Source: Actinostola sp. cb2023 (lineage: Eukaryota; Cnidaria; Anthozoa; Actiniaria; Actinostolidae). From it: DNA of 64,000 nucleotides. The stretch is taken from NCBI GenBank assembly GCA_033675265.1, contig JAUJYZ010000760.1:62001-126000 (forward strand). The letters run 5' to 3'. Position numbers and translations under genes: made by a program. Shown in pieces: positions 29,597 through 41,748 of this stretch (its first letter is position 1; each line of letters opens with the position of its first letter). The notes beneath the pieces were generated by a model. That model saw only the letters and a program-made list of their open reading frames with translations, was not told where the DNA came from and made no database searches.

Positions 29597-29847
29597 GCTT
29601 ACCCATGAGGTGTGAGTGCACTTGGAACGGTTTTTTCGGCCTCCATTCTTTTGACATGTCCCTGGATAGTAAGTGCCAGAAGGATGGAAGCGGAAATCCT
29701 CTGCCTCATTACACACGACTTCCAGGTCTGCTGAGCCGTCAACTTATTTGCCAATCCGATGCCTGCCGGGCATGACGCTAAGATGTTTCCGCCTTTTGTT
29801 CTACTTGGCCCTCTCTCTTTCGCTACATTTTCAACTAAAGTTTCCAT
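29597..29847 (-). pseudogene. Exon-like fragment of a Cys-containing protein
   Basis: A minus-strand frame reads LASCPAGIGLAN, then after a one-base shift near 29740 continues LEVVCNEAEDFRFHPSGTYY and PGTCQKNGG to a good GTAAGC donor at ~29602. Three or four cysteines with this spacing suggest an exon of a secreted or extracellular protein. No acceptor or partner exon was found; family unknown. Confidence 0.3.
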
Positions 29848-30678
29848 GGTGCGTTCACTCTTGTTGTGGCGGACATTCCTCCAAGATCGTTCTGGTGGGC
29901 CACCCTTAAAGCCCTGGTTGTTGATCGGCTACTGCTAGGCAGAAAGGGTTCAGGTTCAGTACTGGACCTCGCGTTCTTGCAATGGGACCTCTGGGCTTCA
30001 GTTTTAGTTTTAGTTTCAGTTTCAGTTTTTCTTTATTCACACTATTGTGTTACAATTATATGTACAAAGTTATAGAGTAACATAGAAATTTTGAAAATAA
30101 TCAGGCAAATAGATATTTTAAGTATTAGATAAATGTGTGTAGTGGTCAAAGTAGCATAGGCTTTCGAATTGACCACTGCAATAGACCGAATAGGGCGTTC
30201 CAATGTTCCATGCATCCATGCAGGTTTCAAGACCTTGGAAAGCTGCCCGACGCTGTCCTGCATCCCATCCCTTTGTATCCCAACGCCTTTGATGCAAATG
30301 TCTGCTAAACTTGTGGTTCAGAAACATGCCCTCCACAGTCTGGAGGTCTATCTAATAAACATATTGATCATGAGGGGATTGCCAAGCACTTCCATGAGTT
30401 TTTCTTCTGTGTCTAAAGGCAAGCGCTGTCAGCGGCAGATGTCGGAATTTCTAACTGGTGTTCATTAGAAGACAGCGCCCATCTTTCAGTGGATAACTAA
30501 TATATTTTAGTACGAAACGCTGTTTTCTTTTTCATTTATCTTCACAGGGGATTGTACGTTGGATTTGGGTCGGATTTGGGGTTTCCTTCTGAAACTCACT
30601 TTAACGAAAATTGTCGGGGGATGCGCCTAGTCATTTTCGTCTTGGAACCTTTCAAGGAGTGTGGGGTGGGATCTGTCT

Positions 30679-30682
<4 letters not shown>

Positions 30683-30753
<71 letters not shown>
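30683..30753. repeat. (AAT)n microsatellite
   Basis: About 23 pure AAT/ATA units. Poly-Asn open frames here are not real. Confidence 0.95.
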
Positions 30754-31750
30754 GTATTGGGAGCATAATACTATTGTCTCTATGCTCTTACAAAACTAGC
30801 AACACTAATAAATAAATAATATAAAGATCCAATATTATAAATTATAAAAATTCCCTGTTCCCTGGTTTGAGTATTATATGTCCGTTTGCCAATTGCTGAA
30901 TATAGAGTTAGCTCAGGGGTATTTTTTCAGGGCTACTGACCGCGGTGGGGCGCATTAATTTTCGGCTTTGTACGTAGTTTTCTCTTGTTTTGCCTTTTTA
31001 GTGTGCGGAATATTTCAAAAAGCAAATAAATAAGTTCTAGCCCCCATCTGTCGTTTACCAAAAAGGAACTTGTAATTTGTAATTGTAATTTTTCTCTTGA
31101 AAATCGGGAAGTTTTGAATCCATGACGTCATTTCTATGCCTTGATTTTGATAACGGTTTTTAAGTTTTTTACGTCACTTCTATGATCTATTTAAACAATA
31201 GAGTAAGGTAGTTCCATCGAGGGAATTATGCTGTGATAGTACGTTCCCCGCGGAAAATGGATGTAACAGAAAAAACAAATAGTCGCCCGAGAACGCAGTT
31301 GTGAAATTCTATTATATAAATAGCTTCATTTCCTAAGAATCCAAATATTGACAACAAAAATATGAACTGGTGATTTTGGCTCGAAATATTTCTTTCTTAC
31401 CTCATCAGAACATTACTAGGGCGCCTTAAAAGGCCGTTCACGAAGTTAAAAATAAATAAAAAATCGTACAAGGGAATAACAGTTTTAGTGAAAATAGTGT
31501 CGTTTGAATATCAGCTGGCATTCACAAACGCGGCTTACAATCATAATTTTGAATACGTCGTCGAAAGGAAGAATAGTTGAGTTAGTATTTGTGTTAAGCA
31601 CAATAAAATCGAAGCAATATTGACGCGGAGCGAGCGAGTTAAAAAATACGGAAAACCGGTCATTCCTTATGCGGGAACCACCTTAAATTAATGAAATTCT
31701 TTTAAACCTGTTTACTAAAAGTAATAATTTAGTTCTATCTTTAATCATTG
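30754..31750. other. Non-coding DNA upstream of GPCR copy 1
   Basis: No open frame with a recognisable domain. Contains CATGACGTCATT-like and ACGTCA motifs near 31122 and 31169. Confidence 0.35.
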
Positions 31751-31756
31751 AAACTG

Positions 31757-31928
31757 GAATATTCAATGGTTAAAGGAAATCTAAGACACCTTAAAAAAAG
31801 AGTTCTTGACTTTACTGACTTTTCGAGCCATAGTCCTTACTCCGACGAAGGGCTAAGGCTCGAAGCGTCAGTAACGCTAAGTACTCTTTTTAACGGTGTC
31901 ATGATATTTTTCCTTTAAACCATTGAAT
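31757..31928. repeat. ~170-bp foldback MITE
   Basis: TTCAATGGTTAAAGGAAAT at the left pairs with TTTTTCCTTTAAACCATTGAA at the right. Inside, TCGAGCC...GGCTCGA also pairs. No coding capacity. Confidence 0.7.
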
Positions 31929-32390
31929 TTATCATTATACAGCGACAGCGGCCCATACTAGAGTACTCGCTAGTTTCCATTTAACCTGGATTTCAGAGCA
32001 AGTAAAGTAATTCGTATAAGAAGATGCTATGTAAATGGTCTTGCATGACATTCTGCTCTTCTTATAATGAGATAAGCGGATCATATAGTTCCTGGCCATT
32101 TCAATATCAATGGTCGACCTTATTTTTGTATTCCTTGCTTCCGGCAAATATCACTTGGTAAATAAGCATTTGTATCAATTCCATCAAAAAGGGATCTACT
32201 ATGTCTTTGTTCTTATTGAAGAAGTGCGCTGAGAGGTTACCATTGTTTACTTCACGAACAAGTGTTCCCTGTAGCTTGTCCTTCCGCTTTATAGGAAAAT
32301 AAAGAGCTTGTGAAATCACTTTCTGTGCAATTCTGAACCAAGATATTGTGAGCACGGAAGTCGAATCATTTTTGCACTGTTTCCTGAAAT

Positions 32391-33335
32391 ATGTCAGCCA
32401 ACTATTCTTGCGATAATCTCTCAAACATGGTTTTGCAATACGTGTACAAACAAGGAATGCGTGGAACCATGTTCGTTACCAGTGTCATACTCTTTGTTCT
32501 GATTGTTCCTACAGTAGTTCTTAATGTTCTCGTCTTGGTTACGATTTGGCGCAAAGTTTCTTTAAGGACTCCATCGAATATGTTTCTATTCAGCCTTGCT
32601 CTGTCAGACTTGGCTGTTGGCATCTTCACTGATCCAGGACTGGCAGTCCTTAGTTTACATGGAGGATTTACTGTAAACCAGGAAACGTCTTGTTATTTAT
32701 TAATTGTTTTGGCTATAGTTTCTACTGGTCTTTGCGTAGTCTCTTTTGCTACTGTAGCTGCCAGTACAGCTGACCGTTATCTTGCCTTAAAAGTTCACTT
32801 ACGGTACGCCTCATTGGTCACCATAAGTCGTGTCATCGCTGTTTGTGTTCTTATATGGGTAGTTTCTTTTATTTTGTCTGCTATTGTCGTTATCTATCAA
32901 GCTTCATTCTATTATGTATTAACGATTGTATCATTGGTTATTTGTGGTATTATGGTATTCTGTTATTACAATATCTTTGTCATCCTTCGATATCATCACA
33001 ACCAAATCCAGGCTCAAGTAGGCATTCCACAGGGACAAAATTCGACTCTGAATCTATCGCATTAAAAGAAAACTGTTGGCAATCTTCTTTGTATAATTGT
33101 ATGGTTTCTCGTTTCGTACGCGATGCTCATCTGTGCTGTGACAATCATATCAATCCAAGGGATGGCCACATCTATTGAGGTGTTACGCAGTTGGATGGTT
33201 TCCATCAACATTGTATATCTAAATTCGGCCATAAATCCTCTCATCTATTGCTGGCGTATGGAGGAACTACGAAACGCTATGAAAGAAACTTGGGCCATGA
33301 TGATTTCTAAAATCAGAGGTACTAGTGCTGGATGA
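32391..33335 (+). pseudogene. Class A GPCR, copy 1, with one nonsense codon
   Basis: The same protein as the intact gene at 42349, colinear over the whole length. Seven hydrophobic segments, DRYLALKVHLRY after TM3 and NPLIYCW in TM7. A TAA at about 33062-33064 (TAT in copy 2) stops translation in the loop before TM6; downstream codons stay in frame and intact to TGA 33333-33335, so this is a single recent nonsense change. The truncated product would lack TM6 and TM7. Intronless. It differs from copy 2 by scattered substitutions and two missing codons (after NLS- and in the NQ-ET segment). Confidence 0.85.
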
Positions 33336-33708
33336 TCCAACTGTCTATACTACTATGAGGTCTACTTGGCGTTGTTGTCTGTAAAAACATACAGCTAGTA
33401 ACTCAATAATTATACGTATACAGATACATACCATGAAGGTATGGGACCTAAACGTTCAGTGTAATTTTAGTCTATTAAAGCTATTTAGGTGGTTTAGCTT
33501 ATATTGTCAGAACTTTGTATTTGTTTTGTTAATGATTTGTAATCAGTTTCTAAGGGATAAGATGTGCAAATAAATTGTAGTGCTGTTGTTGTTGATGTAC
33601 TTTTATTAGGTTAAACTGCTAGATTACAAATATTGAAAAATATATAACAAGAAAATACATTGAAGAAATAGATAAGTAGGAAACCCAAACAGGTGGGGCT
33701 TAACGCAA
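33336..33708. other. GPCR copy 1 3' flank, shared with copy 2
   Basis: Similarity to 43294-43651 continues to GGTGGGGCTTA at about 33702, where the duplication ends. AATAAATTG near 33570 could be a polyadenylation signal. Confidence 0.6.
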
Positions 33709-35241
33709 CATGGCGAACAATTTCATACACCATGGCCGTGCGCATGCGTAATGCTCACTCGTATTCAATTACGAGTCACTTCAAAATTACAGAGAAAACA
33801 GTGCAATTTGATTTAATTTTTGTCTTACCTCTTATATTATTACCGTTCCTCAATCTCCACAAGTCCCAAATCATTCTTACATACTTCCTCTCGCCCATGG
33901 TTCGTGTTTCTCTCATGTGGAATATGTGTTCCCAAGTGCGATGAAAAATAGGTATATAGCTAAGCATCCGCCATACTTGTCCTTGTAACTGACCCGAGAT
34001 GCCGTACAGTTATTGTAGTTCAGAACATCTTTCAGGTGTTCGAGCTGATTTCCACAAGTCTGATTCGAAAGTTCAAGTGTCCATTTCAAATAACTCCTTA
34101 ATAAAACCGCTTAAAATGTCCTCTTTGGTTGTTCCAAAATAATTTACAACTTGGTAGTTTATCGGTGATTATCCCATTGTTGTCCTTTTGGGTTTTTCCG
34201 TAGCGATACATCTTGCGTTTGAAACACAATTGTGCGTTTGTGAACGATCTAATGGTAAATTGAGTATTACAACCTTGTTACAGAAAGATCAAAGTTACTA
34301 TGGCAACGCTTAGAGAGAATTCCTCTTTTTACATATTCTCGATTTCTATAGATTCTAGGGCTATTTTGGGAAATGCTCTTGTGATCTTATAGTGGGCATA
34401 ATTGTCTCTAGATCTAGTGAATACAAGCAAATTCTGTGAGAGTGTTTTTGAGATATTTTCGATGAAATTTTTGAGTATATAATTCAAGCGTAAATATAAT
34501 AATTAAATCAATCACCTGAAATCCAAGTAAATCGGGCGTATCAAAACTCAAATTTAGACTTGAATTGTTGCAATGATATTGAACTACTTTTCTGGAAAAG
34601 TTGAGAGAAATCGCTTGCAATGATATCGGAAAATGTGAGCTCAAGTCAATTACACGATGAGGTGTTTACTTTGCTCTTGTTGTCCACTATTCGTTCTATT
34701 TTTACTAAAAAAGTCATAATTAAAAATGCCGTCAGTCAATTTTGTTTAAAATTGACTATGCTCAAATTTAGATTGTAGCTGATATGTCGTTGTAAAATCA
34801 AGCTCATTGAAACATTTTAAGGCCGCCAAAAGTTTCAGTAGTTGTAAGTTGTTGATTCATCATATGCAGCTCTTTTGTTCTAGTTTGGCACCTTCTCTTG
34901 TGCATTCCACCTTGCGAACGCTCTTCCGAAATATGCTAATCTGCAGTATTATAATAACAATAGACAAAAATAAAAGCAATGTAATAGAGTGCAAACCATA
35001 TGTCCGTGAAATAGTACTATTACTAAATAGTACTAAATAGTGTTATCTCTATTGTTTTCTATTGTTTCATCAGTGCTATTTAGTACTAATTATTTAGTAC
35101 TGTTTCACGGACATATGATTTGCACTCTATCACACAATCGCTCTAATTTTACGATAAAAGGCCAATGTTTTCTTAGAATAAAAACGTGTCATTTACGCGC
35201 CAGCAATGTCATCCGCTGACTGTATGAAATTGTTCGCCATG
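33709..35241. repeat. ~1.5-kb segment bounded by a 20-bp perfect inverted repeat
   Basis: CATGGCGAACAATTTCATAC (33709-33728) is inverted at 35222-35241. The left end coincides with the border of the GPCR duplication. Inside, 34981-35132 is a further foldback (GAGTGCAAACCATATGTCCG...TAGTACTA, inverted as TAGTACTG...CGGACATATGATTTGCACTC). No transposase frame; likely a non-autonomous element. Confidence 0.55.
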
Positions 35242-35249
35242 AGCTAGTA

Positions 35250-35428
35250 GGAAAACACTAGATCCCAATGACCAAAACCAGGTCAAGATTTGAATAACAA
35301 TAGATGCCTCGTTCTACAAAGACATGTCCTTTGTAGAACGAGGCATATCTAACAATAGTTCCTATTGTTGTACAATAGTTCCTATTGTTATTCAAATCTT
35401 GATCTGTCATTGCTATCTAGTGTTTTCC
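35250..35428. mobile_element. 179-bp MITE with 9-bp target duplication (Mutator-like)
   Basis: The element GGAAAACACTAGATCCCAAT...ATTGCTATCTAGTGTTTTCC has ~50-bp inverted arms (with AAGATTTGAATAACAATAG) and a second hairpin inside (GCCTCGTTCTACAAAG...CTTTGTAGAACGAGGC). It is flanked by GAGCTAGTA at 35241-35249 and 35429-35437. Nine-base duplications are typical of Mutator-like transposons. Confidence 0.85.
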
Positions 35429-35437
35429 GAGCTAGTA

Positions 35438-36500
35438 ACCATCACTGCCGAAATGCAGCCAGTACAAGTGATCACTCAGGTGTATCCCGCTGAAATGATG
35501 TGACAATCCCAGTTCTTGGTTCTAATAGTTCTGTTCACATTAGTGGAGCAGTAAGTGGACTGTTCACTAGCTGGAGCTACATTCAACAATTCTCCAGTGA
35601 ATATTTCCATCAACCTACAACCGCTATTTCCATCAACCGCTATTGAAAAGAGTACAGCTCTTACACTTTTATCCGCAAAACGGTACTGAAAGAAGAAGAA
35701 TTTACATTGACTTATTTAGTCATTAATTTATTTTAAGATGTGCTAATATTGTATTAGATGATTCACATTTATTTCAACGAAGACAAATGTACACTTTGAT
35801 CGAGTTTACTCAGCAATTTCAGTGTTCTTCCTCACTTTGTGAATTCTTGTCGCTTAGACGGTTCAATTCTGTACTTTTCGACGATTACAATGATTAACTC
35901 GTTCATTTTCTAAAATATTCTACCGAAAGATTAGATTTGGAAGCAATGTTAAGGAATAAACATTCCCCAAGCAGTTTTAGAGCGAATTAAGACATTTGTT
36001 CATGCCACGAGATTCAAAATGAAACGATCAAACCCTCACTTGTAGCTAGATTCCTATTGGCTGGGAGGTTGACAGCGAGATGGCTCTTTGTAAGACAGGA
36101 TTTTCTGATCGGCGCACGATATTTTCGCTTTGTTTATTAGAAAAAAATGCCTATTTAGTCAGCCTACTATGAATTTACCTATAGTATACCTATATACCAA
36201 TATTTATTGATTTTTCGCTTTGTTTTGGTTCAAAACGCCGGCTTTTTCGCTACTCACTAACTATCACTCAATAGATAGTTAGTATGTTAGCCAATCAGAT
36301 TGCAGGATTCGTGATATTATGCTAGTTGGTTTCTACTAAAATGTATTAGCCAAAACAATAGAATCCAAAGTGGCCGCCGTATCGATAAAAAGGTCTATTG
36401 TACACATTTAGAAAGAAAATCAGGTCACTTATTTCACGATCATAAGTAGCTGAAAGAAGCAACAGTTCAAGTGTTAATAATCATCCCTTGTACGAGGTGT
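35438..36500. other. Non-coding interval between MITE and BEL/Pao remnant
   Basis: No gene supported. AATATAGATAGTTAG-type short palindromes near 36250-36290. Confidence 0.35.
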
Positions 36501-37799
36501 CACCTATCGATCCTATCTTTCAGTACCCATCTGGTGGCCGCCTCTGTAATGCGTAATATTTGAAACTAATCTTGGGTTTCCTGTGTTGAGATGGGGTTCC
36601 TGTGGCGGATTTTCATACTGGCTGCAATCGACATTAGCGATGATCAGCAATAACAACAAAATGGCCGCTGTGATACAATGCGTTCTCCTTGGTTGCATTG
36701 TACTAGGAATCTTTGTTACAACAATGTTAATTATTTATGTTGGATCTCTTGAGAATACATGTACACGTGAAAGTGGCTTACATATATAGTTGTACTGAGT
36801 GTAATCACTCTCTTGCGCTCTACCTCTGAATAATAAAGAACTCAAAGAACCTTATCTTTTGTAATGTGGTCCTTCGAGCCGGATTTAAAGGCGATATAGA
36901 GCTCAAGAGCACGAAGTAATATAATATTGAAAGATGTCTGACGAATTGAAGAAGAAAATCAACATACGGACGAAAATGCTGAAAGTGTCCACAGAAATCT
37001 TAGAAGACTTCGACACGGCGAATATGGCAAAAGGAAAAAGATTCTGATTAACAAGAAATTAGAAGTGCTGAGGGAGCTTGATGGGGTTATTATCGACTTT
37101 GTGGATAAAGAAGCCATTGATAAAGAAATTGAAAACGCCGACAGCGTACAGGAATCTGCACTAACGGTACTTGTTTGGATTGACGAAGTTATTGAATCTC
37201 TAAGTGACGAAGTAAGTGAGAAAAAGCCTCAAATGGTAAGTGGAACATCTTTACAATCTTAAGTTTCAAAAGTCAAATTACCTCCGCTGAGAATACTATT
37301 TCAGGACTTAAAATAGAAAGGATTTTTTACGCAAATATGGCAGATGCTTCGTTTGTCTTTTAAAAACGAAACCACATGAGCCGAAATTGTAAGTCAAGAA
37401 TTAAATGCTTCGCCTGTGGACGACGACACCATGTTAGTATGTGCACCGAAGATCTAGTGATGAAACAAAACAAGCAACACTAACCAGCAACAAGAACCAC
37501 GACAAGCTAAGCCTCAGTTAGGAAAGGAAGCACAATCAACTAATCAAGGTGCCGCAGCATCTAAGCCATCTAGTCAATGTCTCTGCAACCGTTTCCTCGA
37601 CATGTACAATGTACGTCGACTCGAAAACGGCCATCCTACTTCAAACAGCAAAGGCGAAAGTATGCAACCCAGAGTTCCAAGAAGGGTCCTTAGAAGTGCG
37701 CCTAATTCTTGACAGTGGTAGCCAGAAATCATGCGTAACTTCTAGAGTCAAGGATTATCTTGAATTACCTTCAAAGTCATCTGAAACGATACTGATTAA

Positions 37800-38135
37800 A
37801 ACCTTTACAATACAATACAACAATACAATAACTTTTATTTAAACGCGATATTATTTAAAGCTAAAGCTTGTGGGGTCGTGTGGAACAGAAATTCTAAAAA
37901 AATACAATAAAATAAAAATAAAATTGGCAATATAAAATCCAATTGAAGTTCCTGTCATCCAAGACAAGAGTGTGTCCAATGAAGAAATTAACCATACCAA
38001 GATTATAATTAATGTCTGCACTCATCCTCGCAAGGTTAATAGATGTTGTAACCAAAGCATTAAGTCCTGTGCTGCCTCTTGGCCCATCAACTTGTTGGAC
38101 GGATTCAAAGATAGCCTATTATTGGATCATTGTAA
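37800..38135. repeat. Insertion of unknown A-rich element in the BEL/Pao remnant
   Basis: The protease frame stops abruptly at TTTACAATACAATACAACAA and gives way to A/T-rich non-coding DNA with TTTTATTTAAA. It resembles the tail of a reverse-inserted retroposon. Boundaries approximate. Confidence 0.35.
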
Positions 38136-38165
38136 CTGAGAAAAAATGGAAGCAATTTGTGGAGA

Positions 38166-38970
38166 TTCTCAACTTTCTAACGTAAAATCGAAGGCTCTGG
38201 TAAGAGACGAACCGGAAGACCCAGATTCTAGGTCGTCAGATATGCGCATGCTCAAAAAACAGATATCAGCGCGGCATACATAGTATGAAGAATTTCGAGT
38301 TCATTCTACAGCCAGCCAGCAAGTGCGTGTATTAACTGAATTACAGGGAAATGTTCAAAATGTAATTTTATTCACGGTAAATATAAAAGCAAAAATATAT
38401 TTAGCTACCTAGATCTTCCGACGCTTGCGCTGGATATCTCCTCTACAACCATTCCAATTGCAAATAAAACATTTATTCACTCAACAAACAAGAACAGACT
38501 GATCGGCAGACACCGACGGCAAAAAGTGCTTGTTTTGAATAATAATTAGGTTCGTTTTTTACCTTTCACATCACTGAAACTCTACAACGAGTTTGACGAA
38601 CATAAACAATGATTGATTTAGTATTCTTCCGACAGGATACGGCAAATCTTTGATCCATCAAAGCTTAACGGTTCGTTTTTGAGTGGTCTTGGAATGATCA
38701 TAATAATTTCGCCACTTAACACTACGATAATGGAGGAGTAGATATCCAAATTGGCAAAAACAGGAATCCCATGTGCTGCATGTGTTAACGATGAAAGATG
38801 ACTTAAACATTACGGAAGACTTGAAAAATACCAAAATTCGTATTCTCTTTGCATATTATTGTAGTTGTGCATATTTCTCGCTAATTACGCGTGGAATTAT
38901 TTCGACCAATCATATTGAGGCTTGATACATCTCTTACCAGAGCCTTCGATTTTTGTTAGAAAGTTGAGAA
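38166..38970. mobile_element. ~805-bp non-autonomous element with ~40-bp TIRs inside BEL/Pao
   Basis: TTCTCAACTTTCTAACG...ATCGAAGGCTCTGGTAAGAG at the left is inverted as CTCTTACCAGAGCCTTCGAT...GTTAGAAAGTTGAGAA at the right. No long frame. It replaces or interrupts the polymerase region of the retrotransposon. Confidence 0.75.
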
Positions 38971-39089
38971 GGGTCTGGGGACGAGAATGAGAGTACTGGT
39001 TGGTGAAGGGTCGACAAATTCTTCACAATTGCGTTGTATGCAGAAAGTTTGAAGGCAAACCGTATGCACCACCTCCAACACCAGCCTTA

Positions 39090-39871
39090 GGCTAAGAACA
39101 GACGTCGAATTATTCATGTACCGTTCCTAATTGTTGCAATAAAGTACATGAAAAGAACGGCGTCTGGTTCGAATTGGAACGGTCTATTTAATTTGGAACG
39201 GCTCAGGCGTACCGCACGCCTAGGTAAGCCGAATAATACGCCTATGGGTCGAGTCCGAGACAAACGGCGTGCTGTCCAAGGGCCGTTCCAAATGCATAAG
39301 TTATTATAATGTATTCAAATGTATCCGTGAGTTGTAAGTGCGGCTGCAGAACGGCATTTGATTCAGACGCCGTTCTTTTCATGTACTTTCACGCATGATT
39401 TATTATTCAAAAAGCTCCATATTATCGCATTCCAGCGTTTTTTTCGGAAAACACAGGCGCATATGCGTTCAGTTTGAATGTAAACATGACGGCTTGTATA
39501 TCGAAAATTAGAAATTGTCGGGAATTTAATGAAATTGTCCTCTTCAGAGGGTCAAGTTCAAAGGACGATAAAACATTCTAAAACACGTCCAAACTCCCCA
39601 AAATCGCTGAAGATATTGAAGCTAGAAATCATATTAAAAACACGCAACAAGTTCCATAATGTGTTATTTTGATTTAGCAAATTTCGATTTTCCTCTAAGT
39701 GACCTTCTGAGATACTGAAACTTGGGCTTCCTGTGTAATGGAGTGGCGTGAATATTTGGAACGGCTAATTAAGAACGACGTCTGAATCAACAGGCGGACT
39801 TCGGTTGATTTGGGTCGATCTAAATATGAATTAGGAACGGTACATGAATAATTCGACGTCTGTTCTTAGCC
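39090..39871. mobile_element. 782-bp MITE with TTA target duplication (PIF/Harbinger-like) inside the BEL/Pao integrase
   Basis: TIR GGCTAAGAACAGACGTCGAA ... TTCGACGTCTGTTCTTAGCC, extending through TTATTCATGTACCGTTCCTAAT at both ends. Flanked by TTA (39087-39089 and 39872-39874). Removing it together with one TTA rejoins the integrase frame exactly (...PPPTPAL then PEHRVKEDLPFKYVG...). TTA duplications are typical of PIF/Harbinger. Confidence 0.88.
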
Positions 39872-40488
39872 TTACCTGAACATCGTGTAAAGGAAGATTT
39901 GCCATTTAAATACGTTGGAGTTGACTTTGCTGGTCCACTTCATGCCACGTGATGTAACAAGTCAAAATATGTATAAAGTATGGATCTCCCTCTACACTTG
40001 TTGTGTTTCAAGAGCAGTTCATTTGGATCTAATTACTACATTGTCTACAGAAGCGTTCCTAAACAACTTCCGAAGATTTACCGCAAGAAGAGGCGTTCCC
40101 AAACTAGTGGTGTCAGACAATGAAAAAACTTTTAAATCGGCATCCAAGAAACTCAAGAGACTGTTAGACATACCAGAAATTGAAGGTCACCTTCTCACGC
40201 ACAATATCAAATGGTCGTTGATCTTAGAAAGGGCTCCTTGGTGGGGAGGTTTCTATGAACGTCTGATTAGATCGATGAAACGAGAGCTGTCTACAGTCCT
40301 GACAGAAGTTATATAGAAATTATATAGAAAACGAATATTGTCTCTCCCTACAAGTCAAGCAGAAGACGTATATGGGAATTCTCAACCACAACTAACGCGA
40401 TGCAAAAACGCATGAAGCACATTGAAATCTTGACTGATCACTTTTGGAATCGATGGAGAAATGAATACTTACTTGAGATAATATAATA

Positions 40489-40491
<3 letters not shown>

Positions 40492-40532
<41 letters not shown>

Positions 40533-40537
40533 TGTTC

Positions 40538-40624
<87 letters not shown>

Positions 40625-40635
40625 TAATAATAATA
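40492..40635. repeat. (AAT)n microsatellite
   Basis: About 45 AAT units with small breaks (AACTGTTCTT), inserted where the retrotransposon C-terminal frame ended. Confidence 0.95.
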
Positions 40636-41557
40636 ATCTTTATTTATCCTACAAAATGGATCAGAGGATACAAGTACCAACTGGTGTAAACCCATGTGCA
40701 GCCAAGTATAATAACTATGCTATAAACAATTGTAGATAGAATAACTATATATAAAAATTACAATAAAATACTAACCTATGGTACGTTATTAAGAGAATCT
40801 CACTGTCAAAGAAAACACACTGTTTCGAAAGAGATTTTCTGTTGGAGATATAGTGATAAAGGGGATAAAGGGGATAAAGGGAGAAACAAGATTCAAGACT
40901 CATGGTTTGAAAGTTGATTGTTTGAAAGTGACAGTCACGTCACACAAAGGTGCTTTCGTTTCCTGCATAAACTCGCTGAGAACTCTTCGCGGTCTCGAGC
41001 GAAACTCTCAATTCCTCGAGCGATCGCAATGAAAGTTACTCTGCGCCAAACCTGGATGAAAGTGCCAAGAATCAGGAAAATTGCTTCGTCCCGACTTGCC
41101 GTGATTCGTGCTGACTTCGATGCGGAAAAACAAGCACTTGTGAATTTCAGTGTTATATGAATACTAATTACCTCTACACTAGCTTTGCCGCGAACACTTG
41201 TACTTCTAATAACAACAATCTACCAAAGAAGTTGCTTAAACTCTGTCGTGTAAACACTCCTACAGTAAAAGCATTTTGTCTTAATGTTCGAAAGTATCTG
41301 ATATTGTCGAGTACTTACTATCACAGACTAGAATATAATTCGCTTGCACGTCTGTTTCCACCTTTTGGTTTAACACGTAAATCGAGGTAAATATTGTCCT
41401 CACGATATCAAGTATTTAATATATATAATGTATGTCACGATGTTTCTTGATGTTTCTCTTGCTTGCATCAGTTTCATTAAGAAGCGAACGGACGTCATGT
41501 CATTAAGAAGCGAAAGATGCGGCGAACGGACTTTTGAATGTGGAAGCGAGAAGACTT

Positions 41558-41688
41558 AGCCGCATCTAGACGAGCAAATTTTCCTTGACAAGTTTTCCTT
41601 GACAAGGAAGACTTGCTTGCATGTGTAGACGACAAAAACATCGCCAATTTTTCCTTGTCAAGGAAAACTTGCTCGTGTAGATGCGGCT
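41558..41688. repeat. CTTGTCAAGGAAAA-palindrome MITE, copy 1
   Basis: Ends AGCCGCATCTAGACGAGCAA and its inverse TTGCTCGTGTAGATGCGGCT. Inside are short palindromic TTTTCCTTGACAAG/CTTGTCAAGGAAAA units. Confidence 0.85.
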
Positions 41689-41748
41689 TTAGAAGAGAAA
41701 CGATTATTCGAATTACACAAAAGTTATTTCACAATATTTTTATTCTCC

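Larger units (their letters stand above)
36500..40910 (+). mobile_element. BEL/Pao LTR retrotransposon remnant
   Basis: In order on the plus strand: a likely LTR end with AATAAAGAA (36827) and then TGGTCCTTCGAGCCGGAT (~36867), typical of the BEL/Pao leader; gag-like start (ATG 36934, then DGVIIDFVDKEAIDKEIENA frame at 37065-37262); aspartic protease LILDSGSQKSCVTS (~37706-37747); an integrase zinc-binding segment (~39000-39080) and RVE core KYVGVDFAGPL...LVVSDNEKTF...WWGGFYERLIRSMK (39915-40316); then a C-terminal LRCKKRMKHIEILTDHFWNRW-type frame near 40400 and a VGDIVI frame near 40850. Reverse transcriptase is missing and frames are broken; three other repeats interrupt it. Dead. Confidence 0.7.

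Noticed and set aside
30118..30336. Minus-strand frame containing WDAGQRRAAFQGLETCMDAW
   Set aside because: Possibly a retroelement tail, but no family motif or border could be defined.
32402..32629. Minus-strand frames inside both GPCR copies
   Set aside because: Shadows of conserved codons on the other strand; they have no domain and mirror each other only because the genes are duplicates.
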